A DNA stretch of 64,000 nt from Candidatus Planktophila lacus. GTDB taxonomy: Bacteria; Actinomycetota; Actinomycetes; Nanopelagicales; Nanopelagicaceae. The translations under genes and the position numbers were made by a program. How positions within the stretch are numbered: the first letter of the stretch is position 1; the number at the start of each line of letters is the position of its first letter. Below the pieces are notes generated by a model. It was not told the origin of the DNA and did not search any database. It was given only the letters and a program-made list of their open reading frames with translations. Positions 47,641 to 56,762 of the stretch are shown here, in pieces. The DNA is taken from contig NZ_CP016783.1 in NCBI RefSeq assembly GCF_002288385.1, forward strand, positions 868,001-932,000, given 5' to 3'.

Positions 47641-49068
47641 TTACCCGTTTAGGTTGGTCATGACGTGCTTGATGCGGGTGTAATCCTCAAAGCCGTAGGC
47701 CGATAGATCTTTGCCATAGCCAGAGCGCTTGAAGCCGCCGTGCGGCATCTCGGCAACGATTGGGATATGGGTATTGATCCAGACGCAGCCGAAGTCAAAG
47801 GCCTTGGCCATGCGCATCGCGGTGCCGTGATCCTTGGTCCAGACGGATGATGCCAGCCCGTACTCGACGCCATTTGAAAGGGCGATCGCTTCAGCCTCAT
47901 CCTTAAATTTCTGGATAGTAATGACCGGTCCGAAGATTTCAGATTGGATGTGCTCATCCTGCTGACGCAAGTCTGCGATTACTGTTGGAGCGATGAAATA
48001 ACCTGCGCGATCTAGGGCAGACCCACCTGCGACCACGCGCGCATGTGATGGCACGCGATTTAGGAAACCTTTAACGCGTTCGAATTGAGCAGCGTTATTT
48101 ACCGGACCAACGATTACATCTTCATTTGGCATACCAACTGCGATCTCGTTAGTTGCTTGGTGGGCGAGAAGTTTGACCATCTCTTCATAGACGCCTTCTT
48201 GCACCAAGACGCGAGTTGCAGCGGTGCAATCTTGACCTGAGTTGAAGAAGCCTGCGATAGCGATACCTGCTGCAGCTGCTTCTAGATCTGCATCGTTAAA
48301 GACTACAACTGGAGCCTTGCCACCGAGTTCGAGGTGAACGCGCTTTAACTGCTTTGCGGCACTTCCCGCAACTTCCATACCTGCGCGCACTGAGCCAGTA
48401 ATTGAAACCATCGCTGGCGTTGCATGCTCAACAACAGCTTTTCCAGTTTCGCGTTCTCCGCAAATCACATTGATCACGCCATCTGGCAAAAATTCGCCCA
48501 TGATCTCGGCCATAAATACTGTTGATGCTGGAGTTGTATCACTTGGCTTTAGTACCACTGCGTTACCTGCTGCAATTGCCGGTGCCCATTTCCAAACCGC
48601 CATCATCATTGGGTAGTTCCATGGAGTTACTTGCCCGCAGACACCTACTGGCTCGCGACGAATAAATGAGGTCATTCCCTTCATATATTCACCTGCCGAT
48701 TTACCTTCTAGGTTGCGAGCAGCGCCAGCGAAGAAGCGGATCTGATCAATCATTGGAGGAACTTCTTCTGAAGTTGTTAGTCCAATTGGCTTTCCGCAGT
48801 TTTCGGATTCGATGGCGATGATCTCAGCTGCGCGAGATTCAATCGCATCGGCAATTTTAAGGAGCGCGCGTTGGCGCTCTGAAGGAGTTGAATCACGCCA
48901 TTCGGTGAAGGCGTTAGCAGCGGCAGACATGGCCTTATCGACATCGGCAGCGTTTGAATTCGGTGCAGTTGCGAATGCTTCTCCTGTTGCTGGGTTAATC
49001 AGCGTCGTTGTCTCCCCAGAAGATGAGTCAACTAACTTTCCATTAACAAAGTTCTGCAACTTTTTCAT
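47641..49068 (-). CDS. NAD(P)-dependent aldehyde dehydrogenase (gamma-aminobutyraldehyde/betaine-aldehyde type)
   Basis: 475 aa, standard ALDH length. Catalytic Cys281 in FFNSGQDCTAATR, general base Glu247 in HLELGGKAP, Rossmann ITGSVRAG. Closest recognisable subfamily features are those of PatD/aminobutyraldehyde and betaine-aldehyde dehydrogenases. In context it would oxidise the 4-aminobutanal made from putrescine to GABA; this is inference. ATG start with a GGGGCAG upstream. Confidence 0.88.
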   Translation of the reverse strand: MKKLQNFVNGKLVDSSSGETTTLINPATGEAFATAPNSNAADVDKAMSAAANAFTEWRDSTPSERQRALLKIADAIESRAAEIIAIESENCGKPIGLTTSEEVPPMIDQIRFFAGAARNLEGKSAGEYMKGMTSFIRREPVGVCGQVTPWNYPMMMAVWKWAPAIAAGNAVVLKPSDTTPASTVFMAEIMGEFLPDGVINVICGERETGKAVVEHATPAMVSITGSVRAGMEVAGSAAKQLKRVHLELGGKAPVVVFNDADLEAAAAGIAIAGFFNSGQDCTAATRVLVQEGVYEEMVKLLAHQATNEIAVGMPNEDVIVGPVNNAAQFERVKGFLNRVPSHARVVAGGSALDRAGYFIAPTVIADLRQQDEHIQSEIFGPVITIQKFKDEAEAIALSNGVEYGLASSVWTKDHGTAMRMAKAFDFGCVWINTHIPIVAEMPHGGFKRSGYGKDLSAYGFEDYTRIKHVMTNLNG

Positions 49069-49069
49069 T

Positions 49070-49555
49070 TTACTTCTGCCCCTTTACCGCGCGAATTAGT
49101 TGATCACCGTGATCAACTGGATGTTTGGAATAACCTTCTAACCATTTAGCAATTGTGTAGTGACCGGATTCTGAGTGAACCCCAGACTTTTCCAGATCTG
49201 ACTCTTGCAGACGCTTAACAATGTCGAGTGAACCAGCTCGTACTGCCACAAAGACAGCAATTGAGTTTTCCACTGGTGCACTTTCATAACCAAGTTGCGG
49301 CGCAGTTGCCCAAAGATTTTCATCGTAACCTTGGATTATCGATCCTTCAGGTTCTGCGACTAAACGACGCAAGCGCGCATATGACTGCGCTTCTGAATCT
49401 GCTAAGTGATGAATTATCTGACGAGCAGACCAACCTTCAGGATCTTTGATATCTAACTGATCAGCTGTTACTCCACGCGCCAAATTTAAAAAGTATTGGG
49501 TAGAAGATTCGTAAACTGCTGCCTGCTCGTTGATGCTCATGCCCTGTGTACTCAT
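49070..49555 (-). CDS. DinB-superfamily protein (DUF664-like)
   Basis: 161 aa from ATG 49555. Four-helix-bundle protein with the metal-binding histidine spacing of the DinB/YfiT superfamily: WSARQIIHHLADSEAQSYARLRR and KHPVDHGDQLIRAV at the C-terminus. Members are mycothiol- or bacillithiol-dependent transferases or of unknown function. TAGACT lies 7 nt upstream of the ATG; the apparent 21-residue upstream extension is sequence from rlmN copy A and should be ignored. Confidence 0.8.
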   Translation of the reverse strand: MSTQGMSINEQAAVYESSTQYFLNLARGVTADQLDIKDPEGWSARQIIHHLADSEAQSYARLRRLVAEPEGSIIQGYDENLWATAPQLGYESAPVENSIAVFVAVRAGSLDIVKRLQESDLEKSGVHSESGHYTIAKWLEGYSKHPVDHGDQLIRAVKGQK

Positions 49556-49562
49556 GACTTGG

Positions 49563-49568
49563 AGTCTA
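49563..49568 (-). promoter_or_regulatory. Candidate -10 box for leaderless DinB-like gene
   Basis: TAGACT then 7 nt then ATG; the TAG is also the stop of rlmN copy A. Confidence 0.4.
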
Positions 49569-50551
49569 TTTACTCTTTTCGGCTGCTGCCAACTGTCCGC
49601 AGGCGCCATCGATCTCACGCCCGCGGGTATCGCGCACGGTCACGGGAACGCCATAGTTCTCCAGGATACGGACAAACTCTTCCTCGTCTTCGCGGCGGGA
49701 AGCGGTCCATTTCGAACCAGGCGTTGGGTTGAGTGGGATTAAATTAACGTGGGCGTTGCGGCTTTTGAGTAAACGCCCCAATAAATCTGCGCGCCAGGAT
49801 TGATCATTGATGTCGCGGATTAGCGCGTACTCGATTGAATAACGGCGACCAGTCTTCTTCTCATATGCATCGGCTGCAGCCAGAACTTCGCGAACGTTAA
49901 ACCGCGAGTTAATTGGTACAAGTGAGTCGCGAAGTTCGTCATCTGGCGTATGCAGAGAAACCGCCAAGGTGCAGTTGATGCCCTCATCCATCAGCTTTTC
50001 AATTCCATTTACCAAACCAACTGTGGAAACTGTTACTGAACGAGCGGAAATTCCTAAACCATCTGGGTTTGGATCTGTGATGTTGCGAAGCGTGCGAACA
50101 ACTGCGTTGTAATTTGCTAGTGGCTCACCCATTCCCATAAATACGATATTGGAAAGACGCGCTTCTCCCCCAGGGAGTTCGCCATTTGCACAAGCTCGCG
50201 CTGCAGCCACGATCTGTTCGGTGATTTCACCAGCAGTTAGATTACGAGTGAGACCAGCCTGGCCGGTCGCACAGAACGGACAGTTCATTCCGCAGCCTGC
50301 TTGAGATGAGATACAAACGGTGACGCGGTCGGTGTAACGCATTAATACGGATTCAACTAAAACACCATCGTGCAATTTCCAAAGATCTTTACGGGTCATT
50401 CCGTTATCTGTGGTGCGCGAGGTAACCAGATGAATTAACTTTGGTGTTAGCGCATCAGCGATTGATTGACGTTCAGCCGCTGGGATATCAGTCCACTCTT
50501 CTGGGTCATTAGATAGGTGAGAGAAATAGTGAGTTGCAACTTGCGAAGCAC
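49566..50551 (-). pseudogene. 5'-truncated second copy of rlmN
   Basis: Part of a 982-bp direct duplication. The frame keeps residues 49-376 of RlmN, including CGMNCPFC and the late catalytic cysteine in GACGQL, and the original TAG stop, but lacks the N-terminal 48 residues and the native start. An open frame upstream (GTG 50600, ATG 50591) adds up to 16 foreign residues from the end of copy B in another frame, so a truncated protein could be made; no ribosome-binding site is obvious. Confidence 0.85.
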
Positions 50552-51533
50552 TTACTCTTTTCGGCTGCTGCCAACTGTCCGCAGGCGCCATCGATCTCAC
50601 GCCCGCGGGTATCGCGCACGGTCACGGGAACGCCATAGTTCTCCAGGATACGGACAAACTCTTCCTCGTCTTCGCGGCGGGAAGCGGTCCATTTCGAACC
50701 AGGCGTTGGGTTGAGTGGGATTAAATTAACGTGGGCGTTGCGGCTTTTGAGTAAACGCCCCAATAAATCTGCGCGCCAGGATTGATCATTGATGTCGCGG
50801 ATTAGCGCGTACTCGATTGAATAACGGCGACCAGTCTTCTTCTCATATGCATCGGCTGCAGCCAGAACTTCGCGAACGTTAAACCGCGAGTTAATTGGTA
50901 CAAGTGAGTCGCGAAGTTCGTCATCTGGCGTATGCAGAGAAACCGCCAAGGTGCAGTTGATGCCCTCATCCATCAGCTTTTCAATTCCATTTACCAAACC
51001 AACTGTGGAAACTGTTACTGAACGAGCGGAAATTCCTAAACCATCTGGGTTTGGATCTGTGATGTTGCGAAGCGTGCGAACAACTGCGTTGTAATTTGCT
51101 AGTGGCTCACCCATTCCCATAAATACGATATTGGAAAGACGCGCTTCTCCCCCAGGGAGTTCGCCATTTGCACAAGCTCGCGCTGCAGCCACGATCTGTT
51201 CGGTGATTTCACCAGCAGTTAGATTACGAGTGAGACCAGCCTGGCCGGTCGCACAGAACGGACAGTTCATTCCGCAGCCTGCTTGAGATGAGATACAAAC
51301 GGTGACGCGGTCGGTGTAACGCATTAATACGGATTCAACTAAAACACCATCGTGCAATTTCCAAAGATCTTTACGGGTCATTCCGTTATCTGTGGTGCGC
51401 GAGGTAACCAGATGAATTAACTTTGGTGTTAGCGCATCAGCGATTGATTGACGTTCAGCCGCTGGGATATCAGTCCACTCTTCTGGGTCATTAGATAGGT
51501 GAGAGAAATAGTGAGTTGCAACTTGCGAAGCAC
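49570..51533. repeat. Perfect head-to-tail duplication, 2 x 982 bp
   Basis: Copy A 49570-50551, copy B 50552-51533. Offset is 982 throughout wherever compared, and the encoded protein text is identical residue for residue. The two copies abut with no intervening bases. The junction reads GAAGCAC then TTACTC; the outer flanks differ, so there is no microhomology. Confidence 0.93.
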
Positions 51534-51678
51534 GGAAAGGTTGCAGGCCAAGTTCTTTCGCCCAGATCTTTCGATCAGCAGGTGATAGATCTGCTAAATG
51601 TTTCGGCGCCTTCTTGCGTTGCGGTGGTTCATCGAAAACTAATTTGAGTTCAGGATTTGCATCAGGTCTGGTGCTCAT
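50509..51678 (-). CDS. rlmN: 23S rRNA/tRNA adenine-C2 methyltransferase RlmN (3' end altered by duplication)
   Basis: Radical-SAM enzyme that methylates A2503 of 23S rRNA and A37 of some tRNAs. The first 376 residues are a complete RlmN: N-terminal helical domain, cluster motif [21 protein letters not shown], and catalytic Cys in DGACGQL. Because of the tandem duplication its own stop is lost and 13 codons ([13 protein letters not shown]) from copy A are added, giving 389 aa. ATG 51678 overlaps cdsA by 4 nt. Function is probably kept, as both catalytic cysteines are intact. Confidence 0.92.
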   Translation of the reverse strand: MSTRPDANPELKLVFDEPPQRKKAPKHLADLSPADRKIWAKELGLQPFRASQVATHYFSHLSNDPEEWTDIPAAERQSIADALTPKLIHLVTSRTTDNGMTRKDLWKLHDGVLVESVLMRYTDRVTVCISSQAGCGMNCPFCATGQAGLTRNLTAGEITEQIVAAARACANGELPGGEARLSNIVFMGMGEPLANYNAVVRTLRNITDPNPDGLGISARSVTVSTVGLVNGIEKLMDEGINCTLAVSLHTPDDELRDSLVPINSRFNVREVLAAADAYEKKTGRRYSIEYALIRDINDQSWRADLLGRLLKSRNAHVNLIPLNPTPGSKWTASRREDEEEFVRILENYGVPVTVRDTRGREIDGACGQLAAAEKSKCFASCNSLFLSPI

Positions 51679-52535
51679 AAAATCCCTGAGTCTTGTGCGC
51701 GACGCACAATTTCAAGGGCAAGCCATAGCGCAGGAGCGGCAAACAAAACCGAATCCAGGCGATCCATAACTCCGCCATGGCCGGGCAAGAGATTTCCCAT
51801 ATCTTTTATCGCCATATCGCGCTTTAGCGCAGATTCAATTAGATCTCCTGATGTTGCGGTGAAAACAGTTAATAGTCCAGCGAGTGCACCTAACCACCAC
51901 TCGGCGCCCATAATGTAATTAAATGCGATAGCGCCACCAGCGATAGTAAATACAAGTGAGCCAAGTAAGCCTTCTATGGTTTTCTTGGGGCTGATCTTGG
52001 GCGCAAGTGGGCGCTTGCCGAAAAGTACGCCAGTTAAATACGCGAAGGTGTCATTACATCCAACCAAAACCACAAAAGTCATGACGCGCTCTAGCCCATT
52101 GCTGGGGCGAGCCAACAAGATCAAGAAGCCTGCTAGAAATGGTAGATAGACAAGTGCAAGTGCGGATGCGGATGCGGTTTTAACAAAGTCAACCGTTCCT
52201 CGTGGAAGTAGTAGAACCAAGAGGCAAGGGAAGGCAATTGCAGTAGCTACGGCTAGACCAGAGATTCCGCCGAACCAGGTAGCGGCACATAGGCCAACTG
52301 CAGCCGTAGTAAGTGACCAAAGTGGAATATGAATATCAACTGCTGTAAATGCTTTATTTAGCTCGCGAATTCCGAGTACTACTGCAATCGTAACCACGAG
52401 GGCAAAAATTGCCCGCTGATAAGCAAGTGCAAACCAAACAAGTGCGATTAGCGAGAGCGATACTGCGATCGAAGGAAGAAGTTTTCTTCCAGCGCGCTTA
52501 TTAATCGCCTCGTTAATCGAATGTAGATCAGACAC
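51675..52535 (-). CDS. cdsA: Phosphatidate cytidylyltransferase
   Basis: Integral membrane enzyme making CDP-diacylglycerol, the precursor used by PgsA. 286 aa with about eight helices. The signature region [23 protein letters not shown] and [34 protein letters not shown] is complete. GTG start at 52535. 20 nt after frr, in the rpsB-tsf-pyrH-frr-cdsA-rlmN order common in actinobacteria. Confidence 0.96.
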   Translation of the reverse strand: MSDLHSINEAINKRAGRKLLPSIAVSLSLIALVWFALAYQRAIFALVVTIAVVLGIRELNKAFTAVDIHIPLWSLTTAAVGLCAATWFGGISGLAVATAIAFPCLLVLLLPRGTVDFVKTASASALALVYLPFLAGFLILLARPSNGLERVMTFVVLVGCNDTFAYLTGVLFGKRPLAPKISPKKTIEGLLGSLVFTIAGGAIAFNYIMGAEWWLGALAGLLTVFTATSGDLIESALKRDMAIKDMGNLLPGHGGVMDRLDSVLFAAPALWLALEIVRRAQDSGIL

Positions 52536-52554
52536 TTTGTGGTGTTAAGAACTT

Positions 52555-53118
52555 CTAAACTTCTAGAAGTTCAGCCTCCTTATGCTTTAAGAGTTCATCA
52601 ATCTTGGTGACGTGCTCTGAAGTAACCTTTTCAAGTTCTTTCTCGCCACGTGCTAAATCATCTTTGCCGATATCGCCATCTTTTTCGAGCTTCTCCATAA
52701 GTTCTTTGGCGGCACGGCGAATATTGCGGATTGAAACTTTTGAATCTTCCGCCTTTCCTTTGGCAACCTTGATGTAATCCTTACGGCGTTCCTCGGAAAG
52801 CTGAGGCAGGGCAACGCGAATAACCACGCCATCATTGCCAGGATTTACACCTAGATCTGATTCGCGGATCGCCTTTTCAATACTTGCCATCGCACCTTTA
52901 TCGAAAGGGGAAACGATCGCCATGCGCGCCTCGGGTACTTGAATAGAAGCGAGTTGAGATAGAGGAGTGTAAGTACCGTAGTAATCGACCATGATCTTAT
53001 TGAAGAGCGCAGGGTGAGCACGGCCGGTGCGGATCGTTGCAAAGTCATCCTTGGCAACTTCTACAGCCTTATCCATCTTGCTCTGCGCATCGGCTAGAGC
53101 ACTTGCTACATCTGCCAT
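52555..53118 (-). CDS. frr: Ribosome recycling factor
   Basis: Splits post-termination ribosomes with EF-G. 187 aa; RTGRAHPALFNKIMVDYYGTYTPLSQLASI and the C-terminal coiled coil (RREAKELMEKLEKDG-like region) are characteristic. GGAG precedes the ATG. Confidence 0.97.
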   Translation of the reverse strand: MADVASALADAQSKMDKAVEVAKDDFATIRTGRAHPALFNKIMVDYYGTYTPLSQLASIQVPEARMAIVSPFDKGAMASIEKAIRESDLGVNPGNDGVVIRVALPQLSEERRKDYIKVAKGKAEDSKVSIRNIRRAAKELMEKLEKDGDIGKDDLARGEKELEKVTSEHVTKIDELLKHKEAELLEV

Positions 53119-53177
53119 TTTCTAACTCCTCTAATTTGGTAAAGCTTTGGTAAATCTCTGGGAAAACTTTTTTAAAA

Positions 53178-53900
53178 TTAAGAAACTAAGGTTCCAATCT
53201 TTTCGCCGCGAACTGCACGTGCGATATTGCCGTTGGCCATCAAATCGAAAACAATTATCGGCAGCTTATTCTCGCGGCAGAGGCTGAAGGCGGCAGCATC
53301 TGCAACAGCCAACGATTTCGAGAGAACTTCGTTGTACGAGATCACATCAAATTTTGTGGCAGATGAATCCTTCTTTGGATCTGCGCTGTAAACGCCATCA
53401 ACGCCGCTCTTAGCCAGAAGAAGCGCTTCAGATCCGATTTCGAGTGCGCGCTGTGCGGCAACTGTGTCAGTTGTAAAGAATGGCATTCCGGCACCTGCAC
53501 CGAAAATTACTACGCGACCTTTTTCAAGGTGGCGAATTGCACGGCGTGGAATGTAAGGCTCAGCAACTTGACCCATAGTGATCGCAGTTTGTACGCGAGT
53601 ATCGACGCCTTCTTTTTCCAGAAAATCTTGGAGCGCAAGACAGTTCATAACTGTTCCGAGCATTCCCATATAGTCAGCGCGTGCACGGTCCATACCTACT
53701 TGCTGTAGTTCTGCACCGCGGAAGTAATTACCGCCACCGACAACAACAGCCATCTGGACGCCAGTTTTTACAACATCTTTAATCTGCTTTGCGACATCGC
53801 GCATAACATCGATGTCAACGCCAATTCCCTTTTCTCCCCCGAAAACTTCTCCGGAAAGTTTAAGGAGCACCCGCCGATACGTTCCTCTTGTACCGGGCAT
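53178..53900 (-). CDS. pyrH: UMP kinase
   Basis: Amino-acid-kinase-fold enzyme phosphorylating UMP. 240 aa. [11 protein letters not shown] near the N-terminus, [10 protein letters not shown] phosphate loop, and [17 protein letters not shown]. Strong AAAAGGAG before the ATG. Confidence 0.97.
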   Translation of the reverse strand: MPGTRGTYRRVLLKLSGEVFGGEKGIGVDIDVMRDVAKQIKDVVKTGVQMAVVVGGGNYFRGAELQQVGMDRARADYMGMLGTVMNCLALQDFLEKEGVDTRVQTAITMGQVAEPYIPRRAIRHLEKGRVVIFGAGAGMPFFTTDTVAAQRALEIGSEALLLAKSGVDGVYSADPKKDSSATKFDVISYNEVLSKSLAVADAAAFSLCRENKLPIIVFDLMANGNIARAVRGEKIGTLVS

Positions 53901-53935
53901 GGGTGCTCCTTTTCTAAAACGTTGTTCTGGCTAGT

Positions 53936-54763
53936 TTACTGACCTACGCGGAAACGGTGGAATGCCTTGACGGCGGTTCCTGCCTCATCGAGGATCTGCT
54001 TGACGGTCTTCTTCGCATCTTTAGCGAAAGCCTGCTCAATCAAGGAGACTTCCTTGACGAAGCCGGTTACGCGACCTTCGATGATCTTAGAAAGTGAAGC
54101 CTCTGGCTTACCTTCTTCGCGAGCTGTTTCCTCAGCGATGCGTCGCTCATTTTCAATGAGATCTGCAGGAACATCTTCGCGATTTACAAACTTAGGTGCA
54201 AACGCTGCGATGTGCTGTGCAACATCCTTACCAATTTCAGCTGCTTCTTTAGCAAGTGAAACTAGAACTCCAACTTGTGGTGGAAGATCTGGTGAAGTCT
54301 TGTGTAGGTAGAGTCCAACTGGACCTTCTACTACTGCAACGTTGCGAATTTCAATCTTTTCGCCGAGGGTTGCATTGCCTTCATCGATAACTGATTGAAC
54401 GCTCTTGCCGTTAGACATATTTGAGGCAAGGAACGCCTCAACAGTTGCAGTCTTTGAAGCAAGTAGGTGATCAACTAGCTCATCGCCAAGTGCGATAAAA
54501 CGCTCGCCCTTTGCAACGAAGTCAGTTTCGCAGTTGAGCTCGAGCATTACGCCGAGATCGCCTGAAACCTTTGCAACAACGAGACCATTTGAAGTCAAGC
54601 GACCTTCGCGCTTGGTAACTCCCTTAAGTCCCTTTACTCGAATAATGTCGAGGGCTTTGTCGTAATCGCCATCTGCTTCATCAAGTGCCTTCTTGCAATC
54701 GAGCATTCCTGCTGCAGTTGCTTCGCGAAGACGTTTTACATCATCTGCTGAATAGTTAGCCAA
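53936..54763 (-). CDS. tsf: Elongation factor Ts
   Basis: Nucleotide exchange factor for EF-Tu. 275 aa. UBA-like N-terminus (VKRLREATAAGMLDCKKALDEADGDYDKA) and the core motif ELNCETDFVAKGERF. Starts at TTG 54763 with GGAGG 10 nt upstream, 5 nt after rpsB; TTG start in such a highly expressed gene is notable. Confidence 0.97.
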   Translation of the reverse strand: MANYSADDVKRLREATAAGMLDCKKALDEADGDYDKALDIIRVKGLKGVTKREGRLTSNGLVVAKVSGDLGVMLELNCETDFVAKGERFIALGDELVDHLLASKTATVEAFLASNMSNGKSVQSVIDEGNATLGEKIEIRNVAVVEGPVGLYLHKTSPDLPPQVGVLVSLAKEAAEIGKDVAQHIAAFAPKFVNREDVPADLIENERRIAEETAREEGKPEASLSKIIEGRVTGFVKEVSLIEQAFAKDAKKTVKQILDEAGTAVKAFHRFRVGQ

Positions 54764-54768
54764 TTTAC

Positions 54769-55575
54769 TTATGCCTCCGGAGTTGTTGATTCAAGAACAG
54801 CTTCTGTAGTCGCCGCTTCAGCTGGAACCGCGGACAACATTTCATCAGCTAGTTGTTCGGACACTGTTGCAGCAGGTGTTGGTGCAGCTGCTGTACGAGC
54901 CTTCATGCCCTCAACAATTGCATCAGTGATTACGCGAGTAAGTAGTCCGATTGAGCGGATCGCATCGTCGTTACCTGGAATCTTGTAATCAACTTCATCT
55001 GGATCACAGTTTGTATCAAGGATCGCAATAACTGGGATTCCAAGCTTCTTTGCCTCAGCAACTGCGAGGTGCTCTTTCTTGGTATCAACAACCCAGATTG
55101 CTGAAGGCAACTTGGTCATATGACGGATACCGTCAAGGTTCTTAAATAGCTTTTCGCGCTCACGACGAAGAACAAGGAGTTCTTTCTTTGTAAGCAAAAG
55201 GTCATTTGCATTCTCAAGAGCTTCAAGCTCCTTGAGGCGCTGAATGCGCTTGTAAACAGTTGGGAAGTTAGTGAGCATTCCACCTAACCAGCGCTCGGTG
55301 ACGGTTGGCATTCCAACGCGCGCAGCCTGCTGCATGATCGGTTCGTGTGCTTGCTTCTTTGTTCCAACGAATAGAACGTGTCCGCCCTTTGCGACGGTGT
55401 CCTTTACGAATTCATATGCTTGATCGATAAGTGCAAGTGATTGCTGGATATCGATGATGTAGATGCCGTTGCGCTCTGTGAAAATAAAGCGCTTCATCTT
55501 TGGGTTCCAGCGACGTGTCTGATGTCCGAAGTGGACTCCACTGTCGAGGAGTTCTCGCATTGTTACAACTGCCAT
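54769..55575 (-). CDS. rpsB: 30S ribosomal protein S2
   Basis: 268 aa from ATG 55575, chosen because AAAAGGAG precedes it and [27 protein letters not shown] is the standard start; an open frame 13 codons upstream is spurious. Ala/Thr/Glu-rich tail after residue about 235, as in other actinobacteria. First gene of rpsB-tsf, preceded by a structured leader. Confidence 0.97.
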   Translation of the reverse strand: MAVVTMRELLDSGVHFGHQTRRWNPKMKRFIFTERNGIYIIDIQQSLALIDQAYEFVKDTVAKGGHVLFVGTKKQAHEPIMQQAARVGMPTVTERWLGGMLTNFPTVYKRIQRLKELEALENANDLLLTKKELLVLRREREKLFKNLDGIRHMTKLPSAIWVVDTKKEHLAVAEAKKLGIPVIAILDTNCDPDEVDYKIPGNDDAIRSIGLLTRVITDAIVEGMKARTAAAPTPAATVSEQLADEMLSAVPAEAATTEAVLESTTPEA

Positions 55576-55831
55576 GGCAGCGTTCTCCTTTTTAGGTTTT
55601 TGCGCACAGCGCAATAAACCTGCTCGGTTTATGGCTTAACAATTTGTTAGGCCCGTCGCACCTACAACGCCGACCACAAAAATTTGTGGACCGAAGTGGC
55701 TTGTATTCCCTGCGGAGCAGTTCATACATAAGTGCTGAGATGTCACCAAAGGTTCTTTTAAAGAATGGCTCTAGTGCAGGGGAAATCTTACCTGCCGCCG
55801 AGGGGTGCTAAATCCACACCCTGATCTCTAC
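55576..55831 (-). promoter_or_regulatory. Structured rpsB leader with three hairpins
   Basis: 256 nt without a gene. Hairpins: TTGCGC-ACA-GCGCAA (55600-55614, next to the ribosome-binding site), GGC-T-TAACA-ATT-TGTTA-G-GCC (55633-55653) and CCACAAA-AA-TTTGTGG (55674-55689). TATGTA on the minus strand near 55730 may be the -10. Suggests control of S2/EF-Ts synthesis at the RNA level. Confidence 0.55.
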
Positions 55832-56749
55832 TTATGCGCGGGGGTGGGCTTGTTTAAAGGCTTTTTGAAGTCTTTCGGTTGAGACGTGGGTATAGATCTG
55901 AGTTGTAGCAAGAGATGCATGGCCCAAGATTTCTTGTACCGTGCGAAGGTCTGCTCCACCTTCGAGTAAATGTGTTGCCGCCGAATGGCGCAGCGCGTGT
56001 GGTCCTAACTTAACTGCACCTTCTAAAGCTTCTAACGCTTGATAAACAACGGTGCGAACAGTGCGCTGATCAATTCTTTTTCCACGTGCGCCAAGAAATA
56101 CAGCGCGCTCTGATTTTTCCCCAGCCAATGATGGTCGTCCCTCTTTCAACCAAGCATCGAGTGCGCGCATCGCTGGATTTCCCAATGGAATCGTGCGCTC
56201 TTTATTTCCTTTACCGATTACGCGAATAGTGTTTCGCTCGTAATCAATATCTTGTAGATCAAGACCGCAGAGTTCGGATACACGTGCCCCGCTTGCGTAC
56301 AAGACTTCCACCATCGCACAATCGCGTTTGGATAGCGGACCATCTTCTTCCGCGACCCTGGTAGCAAGTGCATCCATAGCAAGGCCGGCATCAGCAACGT
56401 TTAACACATCTGGCAATGTGCGCGCACCTTTAGGTGTGGCCAACGTTGCCCCCACATCTTTTGCCAGGTATCCCTTCTTAGTTGCCCACTTAGTAAATAA
56501 GCGAATAGAAACCGCGCGACGCGAAAGTGTTGTGCGCGCTCCCCCTTTAACCTGTTGATTGGCTAGCCAGGAGCGGATGTGCGATAACTCAAGTTTAGAA
56601 AAGTCAGTTACATCTAACTTCTCAAGGTGTTCGAAGAAAGAATCCAGATCGCCTAAGTAGGCACGGATTGTGTGGGCGGAAAGGTTGCGCTCGGATTCGA
56701 GGTATTTCAGAAATGCGTCGCGAATTTCGCTAAGTGCAACGCTTCCCAT
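55832..56749 (-). CDS. xerC: Tyrosine recombinase XerC
   Basis: Resolves chromosome dimers at dif with XerD. 305 aa: N-terminal SAM-like domain (1-95) and catalytic domain with ASGARVSELCGLDLQDID, HALRHSAATHLLEGG and GHASLATTQIYTHVS, covering the R-K-H-R-H-Y residues. Housekeeping rather than phage-derived: it stands between rpsB and amino-acid genes as in mycobacteria. Leaderless start likely (TAACCT, 7 nt, ATG). Confidence 0.93.
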   Translation of the reverse strand: MGSVALSEIRDAFLKYLESERNLSAHTIRAYLGDLDSFFEHLEKLDVTDFSKLELSHIRSWLANQQVKGGARTTLSRRAVSIRLFTKWATKKGYLAKDVGATLATPKGARTLPDVLNVADAGLAMDALATRVAEEDGPLSKRDCAMVEVLYASGARVSELCGLDLQDIDYERNTIRVIGKGNKERTIPLGNPAMRALDAWLKEGRPSLAGEKSERAVFLGARGKRIDQRTVRTVVYQALEALEGAVKLGPHALRHSAATHLLEGGADLRTVQEILGHASLATTQIYTHVSTERLQKAFKQAHPRA

Positions 56750-56756
56750 GCTTTAA

Positions 56757-56762
56757 AGGTTA
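56757..56762 (-). promoter_or_regulatory. Candidate -10 box for leaderless xerC
   Basis: TAACCT then 7 nt then ATG; overlaps the cimA stop. Confidence 0.4.

Noticed and set aside
49556-49618. 21-residue extension of the DinB-like protein
   Set aside because: It is the end of rlmN copy A in another frame; the same residues appear at the head of the truncated rlmN frame.
55832-56749. Tyrosine recombinase as sign of a prophage or integron
   Set aside because: XerC motifs and housekeeping context; no phage genes or attachment repeats nearby.
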